From positions 1 to 64,000 of the forward strand of contig CAJHNH020000222.1 in assembly GCA_905116865.2 (NCBI GenBank): DNA of 64,000 nt, read 5' to 3'. The notes below the pieces were generated by a model that saw only the letters and a program-made list of their open reading frames with translations, was not told the origin of the DNA and searched no databases. This document shows positions 1 through 10,620 of the stretch, in pieces. Source of the stretch: Candidula unifasciata. Its lineage: Eukaryota > Mollusca > Gastropoda > Stylommatophora > Geomitridae. The position numbers and the translations under genes are program-made. How positions within the stretch are numbered: the first letter of the stretch is position 1; every line of letters begins with the position of its first letter.

Positions 1-2670
1 AGAAGACATTGTATGTGTCAGAGAAGACATTGTATGTGTAGAGAAGACATTGTATGTGTCAGAGAGAAGACATTGTATGTGTCAGAGAAGACATTGTATG
101 TGTCAGAGAAGACATTGTATGTGTCAGAGAAGACATTGTATGTGTCAGAGAAGACATTGTATGTGTCAGAGAAGACATTGTATGTGTCAGAGAAGACATT
201 GTATGTGTCAGAGAAGACATTGTATGTGTCAGAGAAGACATTGTATGTGTCAGAGAAGACATTGTATGTGTCAGAGAAGACATTGTATGTGTCAGAGAAG
301 ACATTGTATGTGTCATTGTATGTGTCAGAGAAGACATTGTATGTGTCAGAGAAGACATTGTATGTGTCAGAGAAGACATTGTATGTGTCAGAGAAGACAT
401 TGTATGTGTCAGAGAAGACATTGTATGTGTCAGAGAAGACATTGTATGTGTCAGAGAAGACTTGTATGTGTCAGAGAAGACATTGTATGTGTCAGAGAAG
501 ACATTGTATGTCAGAGTCATTGTATGAAGATATTGTATGTGTCAGAGAAGACATTGTATGTGTCAGAGAAGACATTGTATGTGTCAGAGAAGACATTGTA
601 TGTGTCAGAGAAGATATTGTATGTGTCAGAGAAGACATTGTATGTGTCAGAGAAGACATTGTATGTGTCAGAGAGACATTGTATTGTATGAAGACATTGT
701 GTCAGAGAAGACATTGTATGTGTCAGAGAAGACATTGTATGTGTCAGAGAAGACATTGTATGTGTCAGAGAAGATATTGTATGTATCAGAGAAGACATTG
801 TATGTGTCAGAGAAGACATTGTATGTATCAGAGAAGACATTGTATGTGTCAGAGAAGACATTGTATGTGTCAGAGAAGACATTGTATGTGTTAGAGAAGA
901 CATTGTATGTGTTAGAGCAGATCTTGTATGTGTCAGAGAAGACATTGTATGTGTCAGAGAAGATATTGTATGTGTCAGAGAAGATATTGTATGTGTCAGA
1001 GAAGACATTGTATGTGTCAGAGAAGATATTGTATGTGTCAGAGAAGACATTGTATGTGTCAGAGAAGACATTGTATGTGTCAGAGAAGATATTGTATGTG
1101 TCAGAGAAGATATTGTATGTGTCAGAGAAGATATTGTATGTGTCAGAGAAGATATTGTATGTGTCAGAGAAGATATTGTATGTGTCAGAGAAGATATTGT
1201 ATGTGTCAGAGAAGATATTGTATGTGTCAGAGAAGATATTGTATGTATCAGAGAAGATATTGTATGTGTCAGAGAAGACATTTTATGTGTCAGAGAAGAC
1301 ATTGTATGTGTCAGAGAAGACATTGTATGTGTCAGAGAAGACATTGTATGTGTCAGAGAAGATATTGTATGTATCAGAGAAGATATTGTATGTGTCAGAG
1401 AAGACATTGTATGTGTCAGAGAAGACATTGTATGTGTCAGAGAAAACATTGTATGTGTCAGAGAAGATATTGTATGTGTCAGAGAAGATATTGTATGTAT
1501 CAGAGAAGATATTGTATGTGTCAGAGAAGATATTGTATGTATCAGAGAAGATATTGTATGTGTCAGAGAAGATATTGTATGTGTCAGAGAAGATATTGTA
1601 TGTGTCAGAGAGATTGTATGTATCAGAGAAGATATGTGTCAGAGAAGACATTGTATGTGTCAGAGAAGACATTGTATGTGTCAGAGAATATTGTATGTGT
1701 GTATTGTATGTGTCAGAGAAGATATTGTATGTATCAGAGAAGATATTGTATGTGTCAGAGAAGACATTGTATGTATTAGAGAAGACATTGTATGTGTCAG
1801 AGAAGACATTGTATGTGTCAGAGAAGACATTGTATGTGTCAGAGAAGACATTGTATGTGTCAGAGAAGACATTGTATGTGTCAGAGAAGACATTGTATGT
1901 GTCAGAGAAGACATTGTATGTGTTAGAGAAGACATTGTATGTGTCAGAGAAGACATTGTATGTGTTAGAGCAGATCTTGTATGTGTCAGAGAAGACATTG
2001 TATGTGTCGGAGAAGACATTGTATGTGTCAGAGAAGACATTGTATGTGTCGGAGAAGACATTGTATGTGTCAGAGAAGACATTGTATGTGTCAGAGAAGA
2101 CATTGTATGTGTTAGAGCAGATCTTGTATGTGTCAGAGAAGACATTGTATGTGTCAGAGAAGACATTGTATGTGTCAGAGAAGACATTGTATGTGTTAGA
2201 GCAGATCTTGTATGTGTCAGAGAAGACATTGTATGTGTCAGAGAAGACATTATATGTGTCAGAGAAGACATTGTATGTGTTAGAGCAGATCTTGTATGTG
2301 TCAGAGAAGACATTGTATGTGTCAGAGAAGACATTGTATGTGTCAGAGAAGATATTGTATGTGTCAGAGAAGATATTGTATGTATCAGAGAAAACATTGT
2401 ATGTATCAGAGAAGACATTGTATGTGTCAGAGAAGATATTGTATGTGTCAGAGAAGACATTGTATGTATCAGAGAAGATATTGTATGTGTCAGAGAAGAT
2501 ATTGTATGTGTCAGAGAAGATATTGTATGTGTCAGAGAAGATATTGTATGTGTCAGAGAAGATATTGTATGTGTCAGAGAAGATATTGTATGTGTCAGAG
2601 AAGATATTGTATGTGTCAGAGAAGATATTGTATGTGTCAGAGAAGATATTGTATGTGTCAGAGAAGATAT
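1..2670. repeat. 21-bp minisatellite, about 127 units
   Basis: Head-to-tail copies of a 21-bp unit built around AGAGAAGACATTGTATGTGT. The main variation is ACATTG versus ATATTG; rarer units carry TTAGAGCAGATCTTG. Because 21 is a multiple of three and the unit lacks stops in most frames, every frame shows long repetitive 'ORFs' (for example 537-2672 plus). These have no start context, domain or splice signal and should not be called genes. The array is cut by the left edge of the window, so its true length is unknown. A few units are shortened (near 316, 516, 690, 1610 and 1690). Confidence 0.98.
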
Positions 2671-2687
2671 AACAGTTCTGCTTCTTT

Positions 2688-2790
2688 TTTTAGCCACCCA
2701 GGCCATAGTTCTATCATGCTGTTGTAGTTTCTCTGATGTTATCTTTCCATCTTGTTCTCTAACTCAGGCTCTACAGCTCTCACCTTTTCT
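2688..2790 (-). mobile_element. RTE-type LINE 3' fragment
   Basis: This short stretch matches the sequence at about 19500-19580 (shared GCTGTTGTAG, TTCTCTGATGTTATC and CCATCTTGTTCT words), which lies inside the C-terminal coding end of the RTE copy at 19.4-20.9 kb. It is in the same minus orientation and too short and broken to code. Confidence 0.7.
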
Positions 2791-2867
2791 GGTGTAAAGC
2801 ATTATCAACAAAATATTGTATCTGTTGTTTTTCGTCTTTGTTTAAATTTGTGGACCCCCCCACACGA

Positions 2868-3055
2868 ACTAAGGAGCTGCCGTGGTGTAGCCTGCGGATC
2901 AGAAGATAGTGAGTTCCGGCAGTGACAGAGCTGACTTTTATCAAAATTGACTTTGGCTCCCAAGTCGACCCAGCCCTGAATGGGTACCAGGTAAAGTCCT
3001 GGGAAGCAAAGGTGGTTGGCGAGTGCTGATTGGTCTATAAAATATGTGATTGGTT
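2868..3055 (+). mobile_element. SINE family A copy
   Basis: tRNA-like head (GCCGTGGTGTAGCCTGCGGA, then a weak B box GAGTTCCGG), followed by the body shared by all family A copies: GGCTCCCAAGTCGACCCAG, GGGTACCAGG, and GGTCTATAAAATAT near the end. The usual 3' tail (tagccctttatgccc) is missing here. Other copies: 6858-7125, 7577-7770, 21975-22235, 23510-23765, 31745-31995, 35695-35970, 41020-41285, 57000-57320. Confidence 0.8.
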
Positions 3056-3148
3056 TTTGACTGGCAACTTTCCGTCTTTCCAGACGACAGTGTTAAACTG
3101 CGCCATGAGGACAGACATGGGACTCACAGACCATGGTGATGGTGAGTG

Positions 3149-3350
3149 TTATTATTATTATTATTATCGAACACCGGCTGTGAATTCCAGTGGAAGGTCC
3201 CGGTTAATCGTCCGCTTGGACTTTTGGCTTTCACCTGGACCTGATTTTTGCGTGTACAACCGTTTTTAATTTCCTTGCCTCTTGGGCAGCTGTACGCCGA
3301 CTTCGAAGGAAGACGTCAGGCCTATTTCTAGGGTGACTGTGGCCATTGTT
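3149..3350 (-). mobile_element. SINE family B copy, young subfamily
   Basis: Reads from the tail inward: a (TAA)n-type tail at 3149-3168, then CACCGGCTGTGAATTCCAGT and the body with CTTGCCTCTTGGGCAGC. It differs from the inverted copy at 5660-5847 by only about four positions over 190 bp, so the two inserted recently or one copied the other. Orientation is set by the tail side. Confidence 0.8.
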
Positions 3351-3883
3351 TTGTGTGGGTCGAGACGTTGCCTAATTTGTGTGGTGTCCATTTTGTCTCC
3401 TTCGCCGCAGGTATTGCCCCCAGAGTACTCCTTTGGGGCAGCCCCCTGTGGAACAGTTGGCCCTCAAGGGAAGGCAGGGGCAGATCATGAGCATTCCCCG
3501 CCATCCAAGGAGGCTTCCATGCATGCAGAGCCGGCACATATTGCTCTGATTCTGGGCTCACCCAAGGAATCGTCACGTCCTGCACATGCCTGCTTAACCT
3601 CACAACCGTATCAGGCCTCCCACTCGACAGGGGCTGCGCCCTCTGGAAGTCAGCGGGGAGCAGCCCGTGGGTTTTTGGACTTTTGTGACCACACAGATAG
3701 GTACATTAGCCTGACAGAATTTCACATCCTGAATCAGGCGTATCGTTATCAGTTTTGTCCCAACACTCGGGCGAGTGGGGTCTTTGGGTGTGGATATTCG
3801 GTCTTTTTCAGTTCAGTGCAAATTTTGATGGTCAGATTTTGATCCGTATGATCTAGTTTTGTCGGACATTTAGGCTTAGCCAT
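3350..3883. other. Unassigned stretch with a 186-codon open frame
   Basis: An open frame on the plus strand (3282-3842) runs out of the SINE into this region. Its residues show no domain I recognise, the start lies inside the SINE, and no splice signals support an exon. I see no RNA gene or transposon end here. Treat it as probably non-coding. Confidence 0.4.
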
Positions 3884-4125
3884 CCGATGGATGGTTGCTG
3901 TTGTGGTGTACCCCAGCTCGGTGACGACGACGCTGAGGGTTAACCGAGGATGTACGTGAATGGCCAGCCTATGGATGGTTGTTGTTGTGGTGCACCTCAG
4001 CGCGGTGACGACGACACTGAGGGCCAACCGAGGATGTACAAGGATGGCCAGCCTATGGATGGTTGCTGTTGTGGTTGTACCTCAGCGCGGTGACGACGAC
4101 ACTGAGAATTAACAGAGGATGTGCA
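3884..4125. repeat. 84-bp tandem repeat, three units
   Basis: The block starting ATGGATGGTTGCTGTTGTGG recurs at about 3887, 3971 and 4055, a period of 84 bp. Each unit also carries CGGTGACGACGAC and CCGAGGATGTAC. Units are about 90 percent alike by eye. There is no coding signal. Confidence 0.9.
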
Positions 4126-4495
4126 GTGAGCAATGATCTCTTTACTCAGCAGTCTTTTAACCAAGGGTTGTAATTTTAGCTGTATGTTTGTCAACCCTAC
4201 TCATGTTCCTAATGAGTTTTGATAACACTTTTCACCCAAGCGTTTGGGGGCGGGCTGATGAGAGCCACAAGGACACATCACCTCTGGGGGCCGCCAAACT
4301 CCGAGATCCCCTGACAGCTCTGTTAATGCTCATTTGAGACATTATCCGTGGCGCACGACGAGGACGTGCTGTAGGGGTCTTGCGTGAGGTTCCGTACAAC
4401 CAGGATAGTGAAGGACTGGCGGCCGAGTGACGTACGGAGTATCTCCTTATACACATCATGTTGGACTTAACTTCCCCTCACGCCTGTGACATAAC
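4126..4495. other. Unassigned, GC-richer stretch
   Basis: No recognisable gene, RNA or transposon end. A 75-codon minus-strand frame at 4232-4459 is rich in Arg and Ser but has no family resemblance I can name. Confidence 0.3.
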
Positions 4496-4708
4496 TCACC
4501 GCGCCACGATGGTGAGTGTGACTAGCAAGACCTGCCCGTGTTCAGAAAAGTCTTCCACAATGATAGCATAGGACTTCAGGACCGTTATTATGGTCAACAT
4601 ATGTTTAGTTTGTTTCCTCAGACGCTCAGCTCTCATCCCTTCTGCAATAATTTCTTCCTTTATTTTCATTCCCTTCCTGATGTGTCCTGTCCACACAACA
4701 CGGTCCAT
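4496..4708 (-). mobile_element. Dispersed retroelement-like fragment (family K)
   Basis: The minus-strand frame (70 residues, starting MDRVVWTGHIRKGMKIKEE) is related residue by residue to a plus-strand frame at 12495-12650 (MDCVAWRAGNPEGIEIKDN), including the later words RLRKQ/HLRKS and IVEDFS/LTAEDIS. Two diverged copies at unlinked sites mean a dispersed repeat that probably once coded. I cannot assign a clade. Confidence 0.5.
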
Positions 4709-4734
4709 GGAATTATAGTAAAAAAATATAAAAT

Positions 4735-4810
4735 TGTATAGAATCTATAAAATTTAGGTCTGGCCCTCTAAGCCCAACATGCCTGATGGTGTGGAAACAA
4801 GTTCTTTACC
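4735..4810 (+). mobile_element. SINE family A, 3' tail fragment
   Basis: Contains TCTATAAAATTTAGGTCTGG and the CCC...GCCCAACATGCCTG tail typical of family A, without the tRNA-like head. It is a 5'-truncated copy. Confidence 0.6.
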
Positions 4811-5239
4811 TTTAGAATTAACCGATGAAGAGAGTTCCATGACTGATAACTGCTGCTAACTGTGGGTCACTAGTAGCAGTTGACTCTCATCAGTTCCCTC
4901 CATTCTTGTCCATAAACTACTGATGTCTGCAAGTGTGAGGTCTGTTCATTCAGGCAAGTTCTGCATACAGATATTCCTTAGCAGATATCTTCTCCATTTC
5001 CCCCTCTACTGAGTCCCACAGGCATTGTTTAGAGATGCCAGCAGATCTTACTGCATGCACATAGAGGATGGTAAGTCAGCATTTAAGACGGGTAGCTGCA
5101 ACCACTGTATTCTTTGCGATAATAAATCCACTGCCGGATTGCTAGGATTCTTCTAACTTTACCAGAGGCCCCGCTGGCAAGGACATCTTGGAGCGACCCA
5201 GAGTGGCCTTCATGGCTATCACAGTGGTGCCGTGGCACA
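4811..5239. other. Unassigned stretch
   Basis: No gene, RNA or repeat end that I can support. Small minus-strand frames (5083-5295, 5142-5342) overlap the start of the RTE fragment and show nothing recognisable. Confidence 0.3.
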
Positions 5240-5612
5240 AGACCAAACAGTAACCAGGGAAATGAGATGTTTGAGAAGGGCTGCAGGAGTGACAAGAAGA
5301 GATAAAATTAGGAATGAAGTTGTAAAAGAACAAAGCTGGCACAGAACCAATTTTAAATTATACACAAAGACAGGAAATCAGTTGTTGTACCCACTTAAAG
5401 AGCATACCTTGTGATGCCACATCATACACAAGGCCAACACCAGAAGAGAGAAAAGACGTACAGCACAAGAAAGACGAAGAACAAGATGGAAAGATAACAG
5501 AGAGACTCTACTACAGCACAATATGTCTATGGTAGAGGTGGCCAGGAGAGCAAGACACAGAACATTATATCTCCCTCGACATACGAAGTAGTAGGAAAGG
5601 AAGTGAAGAAGA
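5240..5612 (+). mobile_element. RTE-type LINE, 3' end of ORF2, degenerate
   Basis: The plus strand encodes pieces of the RTE ORF2 C-terminus: MRCLRRAAGVTRRDKIRNEV at 5265, then, after frameshifts, a GRPRTRW-like stretch and a final LYLPRH-like motif. It ends with a GAAG-rich tail at about 5590-5610. It is the same family as the better copy at 19.4-20.9 kb, in the opposite orientation. Confidence 0.75.
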
Positions 5613-5647
5613 TCTGCAACCATTGCTGGTAGAAGAAACCTTTCACT

Positions 5648-5878
5648 ACATTTAATGATTACAATGGCCACAGTCACCCTAGAAATAGGCCTGACGTCTT
5701 CCTTCGAAGTCGGCGTACAGCTGCCCAAGAGGCAGGGAAATAAAAAACGGTTGTACACGCAAAAATCAGGTCCAGGTGAAGGCCAAAAGTCCAAGCGGAC
5801 GATTAACCGGGACCTTCCACTGAAATTCACAGCCGGTGTTCGATGAAAAAAAAAAAAAAAAAATTTAATGATTATTGT
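5648..5878 (+). mobile_element. SINE family B copy with poly(A) tail and TSD
   Basis: The body (5661-5847) is nearly identical to the copy at 3165-3350 and ends with ACAGCCGGTGTTCGATG followed by about 18 A. The 12-bp sequence ATTTAATGATTA occurs just before the element (about 5650-5661) and again after the poly(A) (about 5864-5875), giving a direct target-site duplication. This fixes the plus orientation and shows insertion by target-primed reverse transcription. Confidence 0.85.
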
Positions 5879-5879
5879 C

Positions 5880-6719
5880 AAATAATCATTTTACCCAATC
5901 AACACAGCTTTTGCAATTCTTGGGAAATAACTGCTAATAACAATGGAAAAAATGTAGAGATAAGCTTGCATACCTCAATGCACCCTTACAGCACATCACA
6001 AACTTAAAATTAAAAAAAAAAAAGGGCTATGGCGGTGAAGCACATTTCACAACCGAACACCCCTATACTATTGGACTTTCACAGGAACTCCCTACAAAAT
6101 CTCTGAGATGGGGTGAATTAAAAAGAAAACAAACAAACATCCCTAAAGTTGCAAACTTCATATTCAGTGCCATTTCTTTGTAGCGGCCAGCCACATCATG
6201 GGAAACTGACTGAGCTGAAGGAATGAAACCCCGTGTTACCAATCTCATCTTTAACAATCCCTTTACAGAATTGAAACATTTGATCATAAAAGCTAGCCCC
6301 CCCCTCCCCCCCTTTTCAATAAATGCAAGTTACAAATATGTTCAAAATGACATGAAAATGTACACCCAACTCAAAATACAGTCAAATTCGGTGCACAGAC
6401 ACTAAAGACTAAAATCAATTTTACATTGTACCCACCAGAGTACAGATAAAACAACACACACTCATCCAAACATTTATCACTCCTCTAAAGTCAACACTTC
6501 CCTGTGGAAAATCTGGCGTAAATATTTAGTTTGCCAATCACAACTAATGCACTCATAGGTGGAATCATTTGTAAGTGCTCTACAAGTTAACTTATGCGTA
6601 CTGGACAATGTGGCATATGGATTCTCTTCACAAATAATTTTAAAACATTTGCAGAAATACATACCAAGCCTGGTTTTTTTCTTCTAACCTCCATTCACAA
6701 AACAAACATAAGGAAATCA
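5880..6719. other. AT-rich stretch without recognised features
   Basis: AT-rich sequence with short homopolymers (A at about 6010, a C-rich run at about 6298-6321). The small frames of 60-75 codons have no domain or splice support. Nothing else is seen. Confidence 0.4.
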
Positions 6720-7215
6720 ATCCAATTCAATGCTTTGCTGAGAAAAAAAAAATGGTCACGTTTCACCAGCATCCTTGAAGAAGGAGCTTCAGGTTATATT
6801 TGTGATTAGGTTATGTGCACCATATAAAATGTCTATTAGCATTGCACTCCACCAGGTAAAGTAAATAAAGGTCCCTTTTCCCCGACTTTAGACGTACTGG
6901 GAATGTAGGGCTAGACCTACATTTTTATAGACCGATTGGCACATGGTGGGTGATGTGGTCAGTGCCTTTACTTCCCAGGACTGCATCTGGTACCCACTCA
7001 AGGCTGGGTCAACTTGGGAGCTCAAGGTCATTTCTGAAGAAAAGTCAGACTCCGCCAGGACGCGAACCTACGACCTTTCCATCTGCAGGCGGGCGTCTAG
7101 TTGCCAACGCCACGGTGACTCCCCACCAAGGGCCCTGAAATGGACTCGTGCGGTGCTGATGCAATCAAAGGAGACCCAAATACTGTCTCGACTGGTGACA
7201 AAGATTACCAGATAA
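6720..7215 (+). mobile_element. Dispersed repeat J, split by a SINE
   Basis: The left half (6720-6857: CAATGCTTTGCTGAGAAA, GGAGCTTCAGGTTATA, CATTGCACTCCACCAGG) and right half (7126-7215: GGGCCCTGAAATGG, GCAATCAAAGGAGAC, CAAATACTGTC) match the continuous copies at 41290-41545 and 43850-44165. The SINE A copy at 6858-7125 sits exactly between the halves. The family is about 290 bp; its class is unknown. Confidence 0.75.
6858..7125 (-). mobile_element. SINE family A inserted in repeat J
   Basis: Full-length minus-strand copy. The tail (AATGTAGGGCTAGACC, TTTTATAGACCGATTGG) is on the left, and the body and tRNA-like head with reversed B box (GACGCGAACCTACGACC) are on the right. Flanks share CCACCA, a weak target duplication. 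It is nested within family J, so it is younger than that copy. Confidence 0.8.
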
Positions 7216-7576
7216 ACACATGCTGCGTTTATCAGTACTGCATGAGTCAAACTAATAATTCAGACAGTGGGTAGATGTATAATTGTGTCTGTGACACATA
7301 ACAGTAAGAGCACTATATTATCTCTGCAATGACTAAGAAACGTATGGTGAGCTGTTTGTCCTGAAAGAGTTAAAGGATCCTTTTCCATGCTTGAGGCCAG
7401 GGCTATTCAACTGGTGGCCAGGGGGATACATCTGGCCTACGGAGGCCTGGCAAGTGGCCCGCTGGTCATTGGCAATTGTATTGTTTTAATGATCTTTCTA
7501 TGCTAGGGCTTGTAATTCTGGTCCGCGACGATCCCTATTTAGAAAGTTTTGGTACCTGAGTAATAGTTGAATAGCC

Positions 7577-7770
7577 CTCCTTTCGACATACTGGGCATAT
7601 AAGGCTAAACCTATATTTTATAGACCGATCAGCACTCAGTGGGTGATGAGTTTAACATCATGTCAGCTAGCCTCTACTTCCCTGGACCCATGTCAGACTG
7701 GGAGTCATGGTTATTTTGAAAAGAAAAAAAAAACACAAAGAAGGGGGGAAAAAAGCCAGGCTAAAAGAGT
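7577..7770 (-). mobile_element. SINE family A copy, lacks the tRNA head
   Basis: Tail and body are present (CATACTGGGCATATAAGG, TTTTATAGACCGATCAGC, TTCCCTGGACCC), ending in an A-rich run near 7722. The tRNA-like head is absent. Confidence 0.7.
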
Positions 7771-7814
7771 TTAGCCATTCTATTCCATTCTGAGGTCTGT
7801 TACTTTTTGTTGTT

Positions 7815-8235
7815 GTTATAGTCTGGCTACAAATACTTTTACAGTCTAGCTACACATACTTTTACAGTCTAGCTACACATACTTTTACACTCTGGCTACA
7901 CATACTTTTACACTCTGGCTACACATACTTTTACGTTCTGGCTTCACATACTTTTACGCTCTGGCTACACATACGTTTGCGCTCTGGCCACCCATACTTT
8001 TTTTGCTCTGGCCACACATACTTTTGCGCTCTTAGCGACAGAAACGTTTACGCTCTGGCTACACACACTTTTACACTCTGGCTACACACACTTTTACACT
8101 CTGGCTACACACACTTTTACACTCTGGCTACACACACTTTTACACTCCGGCTACACATACTTTTAAACTCTGGCTACAGATACTTGTACAGTCTGGCTAT
8201 ACACACTTTTACATTGTGGCTACACACTCAAACTG
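7815..8235. repeat. 23-bp minisatellite, about 18 units
   Basis: Tandem units of the form ACTCTGGCTACACACACTTT plus TAC (23 bp), with more diverged units at both edges. The 92-codon frame at 7977-8255 is a by-product of the repeat. Confidence 0.95.
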
Positions 8236-8479
8236 CAGTCTGTAAAAGCAACTAAATGTAATATACCCCACTGGACACAGACACACATACATGGTGAAAA
8301 TAAATTATTTATTCTGGTTAAAAATTTCAGTAAATACTCAATTAACATAGTATGTTATGTTTAAAACAACACTACTCGTGAATAAGTTCAAACAATGGTT
8401 ACAGGCCTTTAAGAACAACTACAATCAAACATTGCATATTTCAAACGACACATATAAATGTCTCAAAAATATGTTTTAA

Positions 8480-8700
8480 AAAAAAAAAGGTTAGTTGCGT
8501 ATCCGTTACAGAATGCTGCAGAACCAACACTAGAATTTTTGGGGCTGTGGTTTTTCTACGTCAATTTTACATTCAGTAGTTTGCCACTGCTTCTGAATGG
8601 TCAGCCCTCGGTACCATTGTTGAAACCAAAGCAAGACAAACTATCCGCAGCTGCAATCAAAGCCAGCACTACAAAGCTCATTTGCAACGCCTAAGCCACA
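8480..8700 (-). mobile_element. SINE family D copy
   Basis: Reads from the tail: GTTGCGTATCCGTTACAG, GCAGAACCAACACTAG, GGCTGTGGTTTTTCTA, then the body, and ends in the reversed tRNA-like head (CAACGCCTAAGCCACAG). Family D consensus features are a head with TCTGTGGCTTGGGCG and GGGTTCGATCCCAGC, a body with TTTCGACAGTGGTA and CTAGAAAAACCAC, and the tail GGTTGGTTCTGCAACGTCCT plus GTAAAGGATACGCAAC. Confidence 0.8.
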
Positions 8701-9027
8701 GGCGGCTTCTAAAAATATGATGCTTGTAAAATTCTCACCAATTTCTTCAGCACCGATAACAATGATTTATTCTTCATGACAAAACCTGTGGCTTGAGGGT
8801 TACAAACACGGTTCATAATTAAGAAATACCCAGTGGCAACATGCTGATCAAGCATAAGCAGTCGTGGTTTGCCATCTTTTTTGATCACCAGAATCACAGA
8901 TAAGGTCTGTGTTATTGTCTCGCCCAAGCCATCAGAGTATTTATCTCTGCCTCCCCTGGCTCTTTTTCCATAGGTCTGCCACTAGCCACTAAGCTTTCAA
9001 CTTTACATTTTCTTTTCTTCCGTTTTT
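8701..9027. other. Unassigned stretch
   Basis: A 72-codon minus-strand frame (8709-8927) includes VIKKDGKPRLLM, loosely like the first RT block of Ty3-type elements. No other RT motif follows, so I do not call it. Confidence 0.3.
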
Positions 9028-9190
9028 TTTTTTTCCAGGTTCACCGGCTGTAAAATCTGGCAGAAAGCTTTGGACTTTAGTCTTGTTCCAATCCGTACTA
9101 CAGACCTGGCATATTTGTATGCAGACTGCTGGTTTCCCACCTCTCAGGCAAATATACCTCGATTTCAAAGGAAACACCCCTTAAATAGTC
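9028..9190 (-). mobile_element. SINE family B copy, diverged
   Basis: A T-rich tail (9028-9037) precedes GGTTCACCGGCTGTAAAATC, followed by the body with CTTGTTCCAATCCGTAC and TATGCAGACTGCTGGT. Its 5' part is truncated. Confidence 0.75.
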
Positions 9191-9370
9191 ATCGTTTACG
9201 AAATGCTTGTTAAGGAGACCAGTGGGTCTGTTATTTTCTCCCCCCCCCCCCAGAAATGATGTCCTGGAACCCATAGGGGGATACTCCTATTTTAATTCTC
9301 GGTTCAATGTGCACCACATGACGTGGCACAATGGTGCTACCAGGGATGTTAAGGGAAGCAAAGAAAGCAA

Positions 9371-9703
9371 CAGTGTACCACGGCCAGCTCCAGATATAAG
9401 GCCGTACAGCTCAAACGGGAATTCCCGTTTTTGTGAGGCTGGTGTGGCCGTAAGGTGATAACAATTGTTATTGAATGAATTATTATTCTGAAGATACATA
9501 TTTTCTTATAGCTAATTTTTTTTTTATCTTTAAAATAATAATTCATCCAATAACACACGTTGATAATTAAACTGTAGTTCAATTTGTGTATATATATACT
9601 TGATAACAACTGTTACCACCAACTGGCCACGCCAGCCTCACAAAAACGGGAATTCCCGTTTGAGCTGTAGGGCCTTATATCTGTAGCTGGTCGTGTAGTG
9701 TAC
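9371..9703. mobile_element. Palindromic MITE, 317 bp, with 8-bp TSD
   Basis: Element 9379-9695 has terminal inverted repeats of about 65 bp: left CACGGCCAGCTCCAGATATA..., right its complement, including an inner 45-bp near-perfect arm with the palindrome AACGGGAATTCCCGTT. It is flanked by CAGTGTAC (9371-9378) and TAGTGTAC (9696-9703), an 8-bp duplication with one mismatch. The AT-rich core has no coding capacity. A diverged relative lies at 55750-55950. The TSD length fits hAT-like or other 8-bp transposases; the superfamily is not certain. Confidence 0.85.
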
Positions 9704-9785
9704 ATGCAAAGCTTGCTTCAAGACAGACAGTTACATTTATAGTTACAAATTAATAATTTTAAATTAAAAATTTTAATTATTTATA

Positions 9786-9957
9786 CAGTAAAACCTTGTT
9801 AACAGGAACTTGCTAAAGACAAACACTGTTAACATGAAACACAATTTTTGTTCTGACATGTATTATTATACTTTTTAGCCCCCAGTCAGCAATTTTTGTT
9901 TTTTTAATGCAAACTTTTCTTTGTTTGTTAGAATTTTCGTTATCGAGGTTTTACCAT
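9786..9957. mobile_element. Possible Tc1/mariner- or pogo-type MITE
   Basis: The left end ACAGTAAAACCTTGTTAAC and right end GTTATCGAGGTTTTAC form an inverted pair across 170 bp of AT-rich DNA. The CAGTAAAACCT end style is common in pogo/Tigger-type elements. The duplication at the borders is not clear. Confidence 0.5.
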
Positions 9958-10254
9958 TGAAAAAAAAAATAATTAATAATATCAAAAATAGATTAATTAT
10001 AGTTAAAGATTAATTCAGTATGGTTTCAATTTTCTCAATGCAAGTTAAAAATTGAGTTATGGTTAAAAATCAATTTCATTAGCTGCTCATTGTAGTTTAA
10101 AAATTAATTATTTTTGGGGTTAAAATTCCAGTAAATATTTTAGTAAAAGACAGTACTTTCTGTTTTAAAATAACACTCCTAATGGCAAAATCTAAACAAT
10201 GTCATAAACAACATGGAATTTACCAGCATGTGGCGCTATCAATTAAGGTCAGGA

Positions 10255-10620
10255 AATCTAAATAAACAATACAGTGGGCAATATACTGCCTGCTAAACTT
10301 CGCTGAAGCTTGTCAGGTGCATTACTACAGAGTTAAGTCAAAATACAGTATAATGAAGAATAAAAATAAACCCTTTTTGCTGAAGTGCATAAACCACACT
10401 CAATTTACTGTATATCTCTCGCCCGGAAATTCAAGATAAGCCACGTAATTACCACAGTAATTTTAAATGTATCAGGTGATTTTAGCAGTGTGTAGTAATG
10501 AAACTGACAAAATACAGTGAAAAATGCCAGGCAATAAATTGTGTAATGTATTATTTAAACAAAGACACACACAATAGACTGCACAATTTACTGCCTGACA
10601 TACTTCGCTACATAAAATAA
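10255..10620. mobile_element. Penelope-like terminal repeats (family H), two pieces
   Basis: The first piece (10262-10340) has GGCAATATACTGCC and CTTGTCAGGTGCAT. The second (10495-10620) is a foldback with GCCAGGCAATAAATTGTG and CAATTTACTGCCTGAC around AAACAAAGACACACACAATA. Related pieces occur at 11120-11205, 18000-18110, 24190-24260 and 24330-24440, the last beside a Penelope-type GIY-YIG fragment. I infer these are Penelope-like element ends. Confidence 0.5.

Noticed and set aside
1..2670. CRISPR-like repeat array
   Set aside because: There are no spacers; units are strictly head-to-tail, and the rest of the window is eukaryotic.
13..2797. Long ORFs (up to 711 codons) through the first array, as a repetitive protein gene
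   Set aside because: They exist in nearly every frame on both strands because the 21-bp unit is a multiple of three and lacks stops. No signal peptide, unique ends, splice sites or frame preference.
3282..3842. 186-codon protein-coding gene
   Set aside because: It starts inside a SINE, lacks recognisable domains, and has no supporting splice or promoter context.
8709..8927. Ty3-type reverse transcriptase fragment
   Set aside because: VIKKDGKPRL alone is suggestive, but no further RT motif follows and the frame ends in unrelated residues.
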